A stretch of DNA of 33,271 nucleotides from a virus. The translations under genes were made by a program, and so were the position numbers. This document shows, piece after piece, positions 14,248 to 24,400 of this stretch; position 1 is the first letter of the stretch, and each line of letters begins with the position of its first letter. The DNA lies in the IMG/VR virus record IMGVR_UViG_3300032286_000835, positions 1 through 33,271 of that record; one strand, 5' to 3'. The notes beneath the pieces are model-generated. The model had not been told where the DNA came from and searched no databases. It saw only the letters and a list, made by a program, of their open reading frames with translations.

Positions 14248-15594
14248 ATGGCCATCACACTAGCAGAAGCCAAGGCTACGCTTTCTGTATACGTCGACAA
14301 CGGCGTGTACCAAGATGACTCGCGTGTTATCGCCCGCATTAACGAGGCGCAGAGACGTCTCTATGCGGTGCGTACTTGGTTGGGTGTTCTTGCCAAATAC
14401 GTTGTACAGGTAAACGCAGGTCTGTTCGTCCTTCCCGATTACACGGGTAGCATCAGCCAAGCCACGGGGTTTGGTGGTTTCGGGATTAACACGATCTTGC
14501 GGGTGACAAGTTCCTCAGTTCCTATTTCCCCAGTCGGTGCTCAGAGCATGTTCCTAACCAATAGTGAGCAGGCTTTCTTGGCCGACGGACAATCCATTGT
14601 GAAGGTCAGCCGTGATCCGAGTTCCTCCAATTACCGCACATACCGAGTCTCTGGAAACGCCTCGCTTGTTGAGATCACAGGAAAGCTCCAGTTCCAACCA
14701 GCCGCTGCCGACACCGATCTTCTCATCATCCAAGATTTAGACGCTCTCCGCCTTATGCTCCTCGCCCTTTGGCGGGAACAGAACGGACAGCTCGATCTAG
14801 CCCAGACATTCGAAGCTAAAGCCGTTGAGCGTTTGGCTTTGGTATTAGACAAGACACTCGAGGGTGCTCGCCGATTAAACTATCAGTCCATCATCACAAG
14901 CTCCTCTCCCGGAACCATGGGTTACATGAGGGCTCGCATGGCTCTCGATCTCAAGGACGGTCTCCACACGGACGACGCAGTTCTGTTCTACGCAATCGAC
15001 CGAGCCGAGGAACACCTGATGACCAAGGGCAAGTGGTTCGGGACAATCGACCAGTATACTATAAGTGTACCCACCAACGGGGATATCTATCTCCCCAACG
15101 AAGTAGACTCGGTTTTGTTTGTGGCCTACGACAATCAGAGAATGGATTTGTTTGCTCGGGAGTATGACTTCCACGAAAACGGACCGGGATATAGGACGGT
15201 AGACAATGATTCAGTCTGGACCGTAGTTGATCGTGGAGAGGCTTATGTCCTTAATACTTCGACTGGTTTGTACGAATCCAAACGACGTTATTTTGTGAAC
15301 AGACCAGACTGTGGGTGCGCGGTTCCAAACACCGATATCGTTATTCTGGCCAAGAAACGGTTTGTTCCGAAGACCAGCGACTCCTCCGAGATGGCGATCA
15401 AAAACTACCCTGCTATGGTAGAGATGGTTACCGCCTTGATGCAGACTGAAAAACCAGATTTCTTTACCTTCCACGAAAACAAGGCTATCGAACTCCTCCG
15501 AGCCGAGCTTCTTGAGAAGCGGGGTGGTGCAAGACTCAACATGCAAGTTCAAGGTTTGGGCTTCGCTATGGGCGATATACCCCATATCCTGTAA
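14248..15594 (+). CDS. Tail tubular protein A (T7 gp11)-like adaptor, apparently duplicated
   Basis: 448 residues, about twice T7 gp11 (near 196). Two halves look alike. Residue 31 onward reads INEAQRRLYAVRTWLG and VQVNAGLFVLP; residue 250 onward reads IDRAEEHLMTKGKWFG and ISVPTNGDIYLP. The half ends also correspond: LWREQNGQLDLAQTFEAKAV with ERLALVLDKTLEGAR, against LMQTEKPDFFTFHENKAIEL with LRAELLEKRGGAR. I infer an internal duplication with an offset of about 219 residues. T7 gp11 forms the ring between portal and nozzle, and gp12-like protein is encoded at 7499. A C-terminal Cys pair (DCGCAVPN) lies in the second half. Start ATG 14248 lacks a strong ribosome site. Confidence 0.7.
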   Translation: MAITLAEAKATLSVYVDNGVYQDDSRVIARINEAQRRLYAVRTWLGVLAKYVVQVNAGLFVLPDYTGSISQATGFGGFGINTILRVTSSSVPISPVGAQSMFLTNSEQAFLADGQSIVKVSRDPSSSNYRTYRVSGNASLVEITGKLQFQPAAADTDLLIIQDLDALRLMLLALWREQNGQLDLAQTFEAKAVERLALVLDKTLEGARRLNYQSIITSSSPGTMGYMRARMALDLKDGLHTDDAVLFYAIDRAEEHLMTKGKWFGTIDQYTISVPTNGDIYLPNEVDSVLFVAYDNQRMDLFAREYDFHENGPGYRTVDNDSVWTVVDRGEAYVLNTSTGLYESKRRYFVNRPDCGCAVPNTDIVILAKKRFVPKTSDSSEMAIKNYPAMVEMVTALMQTEKPDFFTFHENKAIELLRAELLEKRGGARLNMQVQGLGFAMGDIPHIL

Positions 15595-15623
15595 CGCAAG
15601 CAATTATTGACGAACGGCTTAAA

Positions 15624-16016
15624 ATGAAAGATATCAATGGTCAAGTGACAACCTACGTCGAAAAGAAAATCCCCTTCTATCGGCATTGGAACCGGAAGGA
15701 TTTGAAGGGCATGATCAAATTCTTTGCCGACCTCGGGCAACTCATTGTTCACCAAGATGCTAAGGGAAAAGTAGATGGTGTCTTGGCCTTGCAGTTTGTG
15801 GACAAGCCCTCGGAGATTAGCGAGTGGAAGAATGACTTTAGTTCCCAAGGAGTGGCGATTGTCGTTTTGGCTTCTGATAATAAAACGATAAGGGGGGAAC
15901 TTGTTCGGAATGCAATGGCTGTCTCCGGTGTTCGGTCGTGGATTTGTTTTGAGAGGGGTAAATACGATGACCGTATGCGTGTTTTGCCTTGGGCTTTAGC
16001 GGAGAGGATGGCCTAA
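15624..16016 (+). CDS. Small virion-region protein, GNAT-like candidate
   Basis: 130 residues. Pattern: a short helix (DLKGMIKFFADLGQLIV), strands with a turn (VDGVLALQFV; VAIVVLASDN), a helix (TIRGELVRNAMAVSGVR) and a last strand (SWICFER). This order and its place between tail tube and internal virion genes recall T7 gp13 and related small proteins with an acetyltransferase-like fold. The acetyl-CoA-binding motif is not convincingly present, so enzymatic activity is doubtful. It could be an assembly factor. Confidence 0.5.
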   Translation: MKDINGQVTTYVEKKIPFYRHWNRKDLKGMIKFFADLGQLIVHQDAKGKVDGVLALQFVDKPSEISEWKNDFSSQGVAIVVLASDNKTIRGELVRNAMAVSGVRSWICFERGKYDDRMRVLPWALAERMA

Positions 16017-16017
16017 T

Positions 16018-17004
16018 ATGGGAAGACGTAGGGCACCTTCACCCCCGCAATTACAGGCTCCTCGCGAGGTTCCTCTTTCGGAGACATTCACAAAATTCTT
16101 GGGGCAGGAAGCACAGGTCCCAGCACTCTCGTCTTTCGCCTCTAATTTGAACAGACAGTTCCGGCAAGAACTTGAAACAGGTTTGCCCGGAACTCTAGGG
16201 GCAACACAGCAAATAAGCACTTTAGTTAATCAATTGCTTCAAGGGGCTGTGCCTGCCGATGTCCAAGCCCAAGTACAAAGACAGGGGGCTGAACAGGCTA
16301 TGGCAGTCGGTCTGCCGGGAACAAGCGAAATGGCTCGTAATCTTCAAGCTCGTGATTTCGGTTTGACTACGATGGAACTGATGCAACAGGGAGCAGCCTA
16401 TACTCCAGGACTTGTAGAGTTATCTAACTTCTTATCACCCCAACAGGCACAAAACTATTTGTTCTCGACTGGTCAGTTGCGAGGTGAAGATTTAAAAGCC
16501 GCCCAAGATCAAGCCAGCGTGGCTAACCAAAACGCGATAAACAAGTATAACTACGACGTTGCGAATGCCAGAAGTAGCGGTGGTCTATTCGGAACAATCG
16601 GTGGTGCTCTCGGTGGAATTGCTGGGTTTGCTTTGGGTGGGCCTGCCGGTGCCGGCTTAGGCTCGGCCTTGGGCGGAAGCATAGGGAGTTTTGCAAGTGG
16701 TGGTGGCTTTGCCCCTACCTCGGGTGCAGGAGCTTTCGGTGGTTTAATCGGCAACGCGGGGTCTTCTATATTCGGGCAAGGGTTTAGTGGTTTGGCCGGG
16801 GGCGGAGGTCTTTCTGGAGCGTCCCAATCCGTCAGCCCAACGGCGTTTAGTTCTCTTGGACAGGCGTACACCATGCCCACATCAACTTATTTTTCTCCTT
16901 CGAGTCCTTCCGTGATGAACCCGCTTAATAATTTCCTTGTCCCGCAATCTAGAGGATCTTACGGCGGTCAGTACCCAATATCCGTAGGAGGTATCCAATT
17001 CTAA
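16018..17004 (+). CDS. Internal virion protein, Gly/Ala-rich (T7 gp14-like by position)
   Basis: 328 residues; GGAGAGGA upstream. Residues 1-150 are helical and Gln/Ala-rich. Residues about 185-260 are dominated by Gly and Ala (GTIGGALGGIAGFALGGPAG and similar), a pattern found in membrane-active ejection proteins. The C-terminal 80 residues are Ser/Gly/Phe-rich and probably disordered. Its position, just ahead of a coiled-coil protein and a giant protein, matches the T7 order gp14, gp15, gp16, whose products leave the capsid and build a channel across the host envelope. Direct similarity to gp14 is not visible. Confidence 0.6.
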   Translation: MGRRRAPSPPQLQAPREVPLSETFTKFLGQEAQVPALSSFASNLNRQFRQELETGLPGTLGATQQISTLVNQLLQGAVPADVQAQVQRQGAEQAMAVGLPGTSEMARNLQARDFGLTTMELMQQGAAYTPGLVELSNFLSPQQAQNYLFSTGQLRGEDLKAAQDQASVANQNAINKYNYDVANARSSGGLFGTIGGALGGIAGFALGGPAGAGLGSALGGSIGSFASGGGFAPTSGAGAFGGLIGNAGSSIFGQGFSGLAGGGGLSGASQSVSPTAFSSLGQAYTMPTSTYFSPSSPSVMNPLNNFLVPQSRGSYGGQYPISVGGIQF

Positions 17005-17005
17005 T

Positions 17006-18409
17006 ATGGCCGAGCAATACCAACTACCAGCACAGTTCCAAGCCCCTAGTATGGCAGAGGTTTCCTATCAATCTGGAGATACCCAAGCCGTGGACAATGC
17101 TAACTTTAAGATGTTCACGGACCAGATTAATGCGTACACCAACATTGAGAACGCCAATCGAGCTCAGTCACTTAGAGAAAAACAATTTCAACAACTAGTC
17201 GTCCAGAACGACAGAGACTTTGACCTCAGACGGGAGAAGCAAGACCAAGATATTCGAGTTGGGGATCTAGATTTTGAACTTAAAAAATTTGCATATGATA
17301 CCCAAAAGAGAAACTTTAACCAACTAGAGGAAACATGGGCGAAGAAAGACGAGATTCTTGGGGCGCTTGAAGCCTTCTCTCCGAATGGTGGAAACGACCA
17401 ACAATACCCACAGGCTAGGGTGAGAGTATTTAAAATGTTCGGGAATAACCCGAATGCCTACAAAATTGTACAAGGTATTCTCAGTCCGTACGACGAACAG
17501 TACCAGATTTTTAAAGCCAACAAATACACGGAAGATGCGGTTGAAGTACAAGGTGCTTTCGACGACGGGATACTCGACGACATAACTATTGGGGAGACCC
17601 GAGCCGTAGATTACTGGAGAAATGCCAAGTTAAACCAGAACGATGACCCAGATGGTTTCGCGGCTGCTGTACGGCAACTTAAGCGTAAAATTAACGAGGT
17701 CCGTACCACAGAGGCGGAAGGTAGATTCGCAGCACAGAATCTTGCAGAAGGTAATATTGTAACACGGGAGCTTAAGTTGCCCGATGGTACGACGTTGAAG
17801 AGTACTGCACCAAGGGTGTTCGCACCGTCGAGGACTGGTACTTCTGCTACTTCTGGCGGTGTTAAAACTTTCGAAAAGGCAGATGTAGACTTTCTAGACA
17901 ACCAAATAAAATCTGTAGAAACCCAAATAACAACGAAAGAGGGCGAACTAGAGGGGGCAGAAAGTCAGGTCGCAAAAGCGGGAATACAAGCTGAGTTGGA
18001 TGGTTTGAATGCTAAGAAACAATCACTCCAGAAGACAATGGATATGGGTGTCCAGTTGCTCCAGCAAAAAGCTGCAACTCAACTACCACAAACTACGGGT
18101 CAACCGCAGGCAATCCCAGCTGGTGGGGAAAAGAAGAGAACCCTACAGCCACCATCTTTCCCCGTTCCAGCTACGACCCCAAGGCCACAGCCTTCGGCTA
18201 GTCCCATGAGCTCGACAGCTATCCCAACCACCACCGAGACAGCCGCTATCGGATTTGTTAGCGAAGAGGGTATGCGATTGACGGAAGCGGAAGCTAGGGC
18301 ACAACGAGCCGCTGGAAGACAAGTGTTCCCAATCCGACCTCCCGCAGTTGCCAATCCGTTCGGTGCTCCGGTCGTTAGCGAGGGAGTTAAAGCTTCTATT
18401 TCAGGTTGA
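17006..18409 (+). CDS. Coiled-coil internal virion protein (T7 gp15-like by position)
   Basis: 467 residues; AGGAGGT upstream. Residues about 45-120 are a long charged helix (LREKQFQQLVVQNDRDFDLR and onward). Residues 120-240 form helical pairs. Residues about 290-345 are another heptad-rich coiled coil (VETQITTKEGELEGAESQVA). The last 120 residues are Pro/Gln/Thr-rich and probably disordered, ending in LTEAEARAQRAAGRQVFP. No enzyme motif. Likely a member of the ejected internal core, encoded between the Gly-rich protein and the giant protein. The long disordered tail is typical of virion proteins that bind the portal or giant partner. Confidence 0.6.
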   Translation: MAEQYQLPAQFQAPSMAEVSYQSGDTQAVDNANFKMFTDQINAYTNIENANRAQSLREKQFQQLVVQNDRDFDLRREKQDQDIRVGDLDFELKKFAYDTQKRNFNQLEETWAKKDEILGALEAFSPNGGNDQQYPQARVRVFKMFGNNPNAYKIVQGILSPYDEQYQIFKANKYTEDAVEVQGAFDDGILDDITIGETRAVDYWRNAKLNQNDDPDGFAAAVRQLKRKINEVRTTEAEGRFAAQNLAEGNIVTRELKLPDGTTLKSTAPRVFAPSRTGTSATSGGVKTFEKADVDFLDNQIKSVETQITTKEGELEGAESQVAKAGIQAELDGLNAKKQSLQKTMDMGVQLLQQKAATQLPQTTGQPQAIPAGGEKKRTLQPPSFPVPATTPRPQPSASPMSSTAIPTTTETAAIGFVSEEGMRLTEAEARAQRAAGRQVFPIRPPAVANPFGAPVVSEGVKASISG

Positions 18410-18441
18410 TCTAAGCCATAAATTTTGATACTTAATTGGTT

Positions 18442-21400
18442 ATGGCTGAACTTACCGAGGATGATTTTTTAGCAGCCTTGGAAGAACAGCAAGCTCTAGC
18501 AGAAGGTGTTGGACCCGAGGAAGTTCCAGAACAACTAGTACCCCAGCAGGCTCAAGCACCAGTTCAGGAGCAACAAGAAACCCCTGCTTTTACCCAATGG
18601 GAAACCTACAGGAACGATCCTAGATTCGCAGACCTGTCCCCCGCCCAGAAACAAAACCTGTTTGACGATTGGCAGAACTACGCCACTCAATACTTGGCTC
18701 AGAATGGTGAACTAGCCACCGAAGAGGATGTAAAGTACACCGAGGGCGTCTTCACCGATATCGCCAAGATCGACAACCTACGTAAGCCCATCTTTAACGC
18801 TCCTAATTATGTAGAGCAGTTGGCTCAGCAGGCACAGTCTGGTTTCGGGGCTATGGAAGCAGGTACCGCTGGTTACGCATCGGCTCTCGGGATGACAGAT
18901 ACCACGACAGCTTCGGACGTAATCTCTCAGAAGTATCGGGAACAGCGGGATAGATATGTTAATCCCGAGTTAAAGAAGTTTACGGAAGATCAACTGGGTT
19001 TCTTCGGTTCGGCTGGAAGAATCCTCACCAATCCTTTTGATATTGCGTTGCCGTTGTTTACCCAGAGCATGGCGTCTAGTGCCCCAGCTATCGCGCTTGG
19101 GGCAGGAGCTGGCGCTGCTGGGACATTGGTGGGCGGTCCGGCTGTTGGTCTGGGGGCTGGCCTTGCTACCGGAGCCGCAGCTTCCGGTGTAGTAGATGGC
19201 GTAATTACTTTCAACCAAATGGTGATTGAAGAAGTTGGGAAACGCGGGCTTGATCCAGCCAACGCCAAGGATGTGCAAGCAGTTCTCGATGATCCAAAGT
19301 TTGTTTCGGATGCGGTGGCGTACTCTGCCGCTCGCGGTGTTGTAATTAGTGCTGCTGAGTTGGCAACCTTCGGTGCTGGGAAATACATAGCGGGTGCCGC
19401 AAAATTAGCTAAAGCCGCTCCGTTAAAGAAGGTGGGTGTCGGTGCTGCGATTACAGGTGTGGAGACTATAGGGGAAGGTGTCGGGGAAACAGGAGCACAA
19501 ATTGCTGCACCTCTTGCGACTGGTAAACCCGTTGAACTACAGCCCGGAGAAATCGCTGCAGAAATGTTTGTGCAGGCTCCTGGAAGTATCGCGGTCGCTG
19601 GGTTACAAACAGCAAGGGCTCTTGTCGACGCGAACGCTCCTTCGAGTGCTAGCGAGGTTACAAGGGAAGCGATCCAAGCTGCGAACGAGGGTAAATTCGA
19701 GCAGGTGTTGGGAGTCCAGCCAAGCGTGGCAACTCCAACCGATGCCCAGAAATACTACGATGGTCTTTCGATTGCTGAAAAAGCTAGGGTCTTGGGCATG
19801 GCTCCGAATGCTGTGCTTACCCAAGAACAGGGAACATACTCATCTCTTAGCGAGGAAGAGAAAGCAAAAGTTCAAGTGGATTTTGGTCCACAGGCAGGGG
19901 TTCAACAAGGACTAACAGTTGAGGAAGCTGAAGCTAGGGCTCGCGAAGCGTTCCAGCCTACAGAACCAGCTCCAGTTGTTGCTCAAGAGCCTGCACCCGT
20001 AGCAGAGACGCCAGCACCCGCGGAGGAAGTACCAGTTACTGCTGTCGTTCAAGCTCCGTCGCCCACCCCTCTTGAAATTGTAGAAGCTAAACCGATCGCA
20101 GAACAAGAGAGTGCTCCGCTACAGCAGGTAGCTCCGGCTACAGCTCAGGTTGTCGCACAAGAAGAGATTCAAGCTCCAGCTCTCGCGGTTGAGACACCTG
20201 CTTCCGTTCCAGTAGCTGAAGCACCAGCTCAAACTCCTGCGCCTTCAAAACTTCCGCGTAATCTCGCCGGGGCTAAACCCCGTTACGCATTCGGGGCTAA
20301 ACAATTTGCTCTCAATTTCGCTAACGATATTGATCGTGCCTTGTACATTGTGGCTCAAGCTACGAAGAGTGCCAAGGATGCGGACTACTTAGATTTTGTT
20401 GTGAAGGCCACGGGCATGAACGAAGCTCAAGCTCGTGCCGAAGGTCGTAAGATTAGGGCCACGATTAAAGAACAAGCTAGGACTTCAGACGCGGACACTT
20501 TGAATGTGCCTTCGTCAGGCTTTACTGCTCCGCAAGCGCAAGCTCCCGTGGCAACACCGCAGGTAACCACCCCGGCACCAGTTACTCCAACCCCTACTCC
20601 CGCACCCGTAACCCCAGCGGTTCAGAAATTACCACCTACAAAGAAACAAGTTACAGCTTTAACTAAACTGGGGTATTTACCAGCGGACATCGAAGGGCTA
20701 GATAGAACCCAAGCGAAGGACATTGTTACCAAACAAACTCCTAAGACCCCAACAGTTGAAGCACCGAAAGAAACAGCACCAGAAATCGCAACAGGAGCCA
20801 CAGCTCCCGAAGCTCCCGCCGTCCCGCCAGCCCCAGTCAGCGAACCTGCCGCTCCCAAAGCGGAGGAGCGACCGGCTGGAGAAGTTGGTGCACCTGTGGC
20901 ACCTCCAGCAGGCGAGCCGACCGCCCCGCAGACCGAGCAAGAGAGACTAACCGAGGCAGAGCAAAAGCTCCAGGCCAAGGTTGGCGAAGTAATAGCGGAA
21001 GCTGACCAGCTAGGAGTCGACGAAGAGTCAGTCAGGGCGTGGTTAGGCCCAACACCTAGCGAAGAAAAAGTTTTAAGAACTCGGGCTGTACTTCGGTTGC
21101 TCAACTTAGGGTTGGCGGATGTATATAATAACATCCGTAAGGTCGCAGCTAAGACACGGGGGAGGCAAGGAGAGATCACCCAAGAGGGTGGACCTAAGAT
21201 CAAGCGTGTAGTGTTCACAACTCGGGAAGAAGGGGCAGGCTTGCTCTCGAATCCTGAGGACATGAACGCCTTGGATGTCATCTATGTCAACCCAGATAGA
21301 TTGCTTAGTCGGTTGAGGGCGGACGTAACTACCGACGCTGCCGATTTCTTTGTCAAAGTTCTGGAAGAAGAGCTCTTGCACGTTCAACATGGACGAGCAG

Positions 21401-24400
21401 CATTCGATCTGTTCGCTGGGACAGTCCCAGAAGACCAAATAACCCCAGAGAATTTCAAAAACTTTTTCCGTAGGCAGAGTGAAGAGATCGAGAACTCCCT
21501 TACTCTCGGTCAGATCCAAGAAGTTGTAGGTAAGTATGCTGGTATCGACACGGCAGGTAAGACCAAGGAGCAACTTATTCAAGAATTTGCACAGGCATCC
21601 GGTCGTCGTGGGCGTTTGGCGGAAGAATATCTGCGAACACTCATCCAACGCCGAATGCTGGGAGACATTACCGAGGATAAGGTTCGTGGCCTAACTCCAA
21701 ACCCAGTTCTCCGTTCGTTGGGGATGATTAAGAACTGGCTCGGGAAGTTTGTTGGAGAGACAATCCCGAAGAAGTACGCCAATCAGACACCAGTCGAGCG
21801 TTATTACAACGCTGTCTCTGATTTAATCTACGGGAACACGTTTGCGAAGATCAGAGAAGCTAGGGATGAGAAGGGGACGGCGATTCCGGGTAAGGAAACT
21901 CTATCAGCAAGCACCGACCCAATGGCAGTTCGCAGAAGGTTTGAACAGACAACCTATCAAAAAGAACTAGCTAAGAAGATCGATGAGGATTTCGGGTTGG
22001 GGAAACCAAAAGACGCACAAAAGGGAGAGATATGGGCGAAGACAGTTGGTTTGTTGATCGGTAAATTTCCCACTTTTAAACCGGACGAGGTGCAATCAAT
22101 TGTAGGCGCGGAGATTCCAGACGCTGTTAAATTTTTTGACCCTAACCGAGGCGTTCTTTTCACTACTTATCTTTATCAAAGGGGGTGGCGATCCCTGCTA
22201 GATGCTCGGAAAAAACAGAGAAGGACTAGAATTTATGAGTCTGGGCGTATGAATGTTCCCGGCTCAGTTGAGAAAGCTCGATTCCAACCTTTGTCAGAAC
22301 AGATTCAAAAAGCAGAGAAACCTAAGACTGTAACTGCCGAAGCCAAGGCGGAGGAGACTGCCTCAGAACTTGAAAGCCAAGAGAATGCAGCAGAAGAGGC
22401 GGCAAATAATATTGTTGCCCGTGATGCCGACGCGGTGGTTCAAAAATACGCCGAGGTCGCCGGCAGACAAGCAGAGGAAGACCAATCTTTCGAAGAGATG
22501 ATGGGGCCGAAGACAGTATCGAGTGAACTGACTGCTCCAGGTTTTAGCCCGTCACAAGCAGCAGCGAGAAATGATCTGTCGAAGGTGTTCGATGAACTGT
22601 TTGCTTCGTTCCCTCAAGAGGTTCTACCGAATGGCGAAACTGCTTCACGCGAGCAGGATGTATTCGACTTCCTATTCCGTGCGAATGAGATGGAGAATCC
22701 TCCGACTCGTAAGGGGATCATGGAGAAGTACAACCTTGGACATAGCCGTCAGTACGATAGGATCGTGGAGAGCGTACGGGAGAAGGTGGCGAATACCCTA
22801 GCCGAGAACAATATCTTCTCGGCTGGACAGTTGTCGGCTTCGATCGACCCAATTTTCTATTCTAAGATAAACCGCACAGTCGAAGAATCTAAACAAGGAA
22901 GGGCTAGCGGAGCCCAATGGAAGGCAATGATTAAGAATAGCAAACTGGGAGTTAGCTTGGGCGAGATGGGGCTAGTAGGTGTTGACGCTTTAGAAGACGA
23001 CAAGGTTTACACTAAAGACGAGATATTGAGTTATCTAAACGCAAACTCAATCGAAGCTGGTGAGGTTGGTTTTATTGGAGATAATACCGCATTTCCAGAC
23101 TACCAAATTGATAATTTTGGAGAGGATTATACCGAGTTTTTTGTAACACAAAAGGATAAAAAGAACCCAGAGAAAGACTTACTAATTGAAACCTATCAAA
23201 AAGAAGCCCGTGCAGCAGAAGAAAGGGGTGAAAGCCAACAGGTTTTAGACAAACTAATTCTAGATTTAAACGACACTCTCTACAAAAAAGGTTTACTTTC
23301 TATTCCTGACTGGAGAGACGGCCACCCAGCTTATTCCAGAGTTAAAAATCCAATCGTAAGGGTAAGATCTAGTGTTCGCACCCTACCAGATGGGAGAAGA
23401 ATGCTCTTTCTAGAAGAAGTTCAGCCGCCCAACGAGGAGAACCAAGGACTAATGCCCCCTCTTTTAATGAAAAACTGGAGACAGATTGGTATGAAGTGGG
23501 CCATCCGAGAAGCAACGGACAGGGGTTTAGATTTGATTGGATGGACCCCAGGAGAAATGCAAGTACGAAGGTATAGCTTAGCACAAAAACTTAAAGCAAT
23601 AGATATCACCCCCTCTAAATCAAATCCTGATTTAAGATTTGCCGCTTTCTTGGACAAAGATGGTACAACTATCGAAGGCTTTCCGTTCAAACCCGATGGT
23701 ACTATTCAAGGTTCTACATACGTTGGGAAAAATCTTGGGGAGGTAGTTGGCAAAGCATTGGCAGATAAAATTTTAAATACCCCAGAAGGTAGACTAGAGG
23801 GTAACGATTTAGAGATAGGTGGGGTGGGCTTGAAAAAACTATACGACGAAGATCTTCGTAATGTAGTTAACGGTCTACCTGTTGTTAAAAAATCAGGAGT
23901 TAGGGTTGGCCAATCTACTTTAAAGATAGATAAGTCTCTAGTGAACGAGTTTTTAAGAACACCTGAATATAAAGAATTACTTAACCAGCAACGGATAGAG
24001 GTTAAAGCTGTAGAGAAAAAGAGAAACGATAATCTTAAGTATCTTGATCAATATTTTAAGGAAACCCCAGTTAATGAAAGAACACAAGCTTACATGGACG
24101 GATGGAACGAAGAGTACGACCGCACAGTAACTGAGTTCCGCAGGGAGATGGATGAACTAGATGCGGGATTCCGAGAGGCGTCGAATGAATTGTTTGCTAC
24201 GTTCAGCCAAGGGAAAAAAGACGAAGGGATAGATTTAGCTGTTCCGTCGCTGGAGCTAACACCTGAAATTAAAGCGTCAGTTGTGAAGGGTCAGCCACTC
24301 ATATCAGCCTCGGTCGACCCGATGGCCACGCAAGCCTTGAGACGGTCGCTAAAGACTGTACCGGAGGCTGTGGCTAATCTGCTTAGAGCTCGGACGTATT

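Noticed and set aside
20622-21281. 219-codon minus-strand frame (also 13275-13889 and 29409-30080)
   Set aside because: These are antisense mirrors of Pro/Ala-rich or compositionally biased coding regions on the plus strand. Their translations are low in complexity.
21364-21390. EELLHVQH as a zinc metalloprotease site
   Set aside because: The classic HExxH order is not present, so I note only an EE-x-x-H arrangement within the giant protein and make no protease claim.
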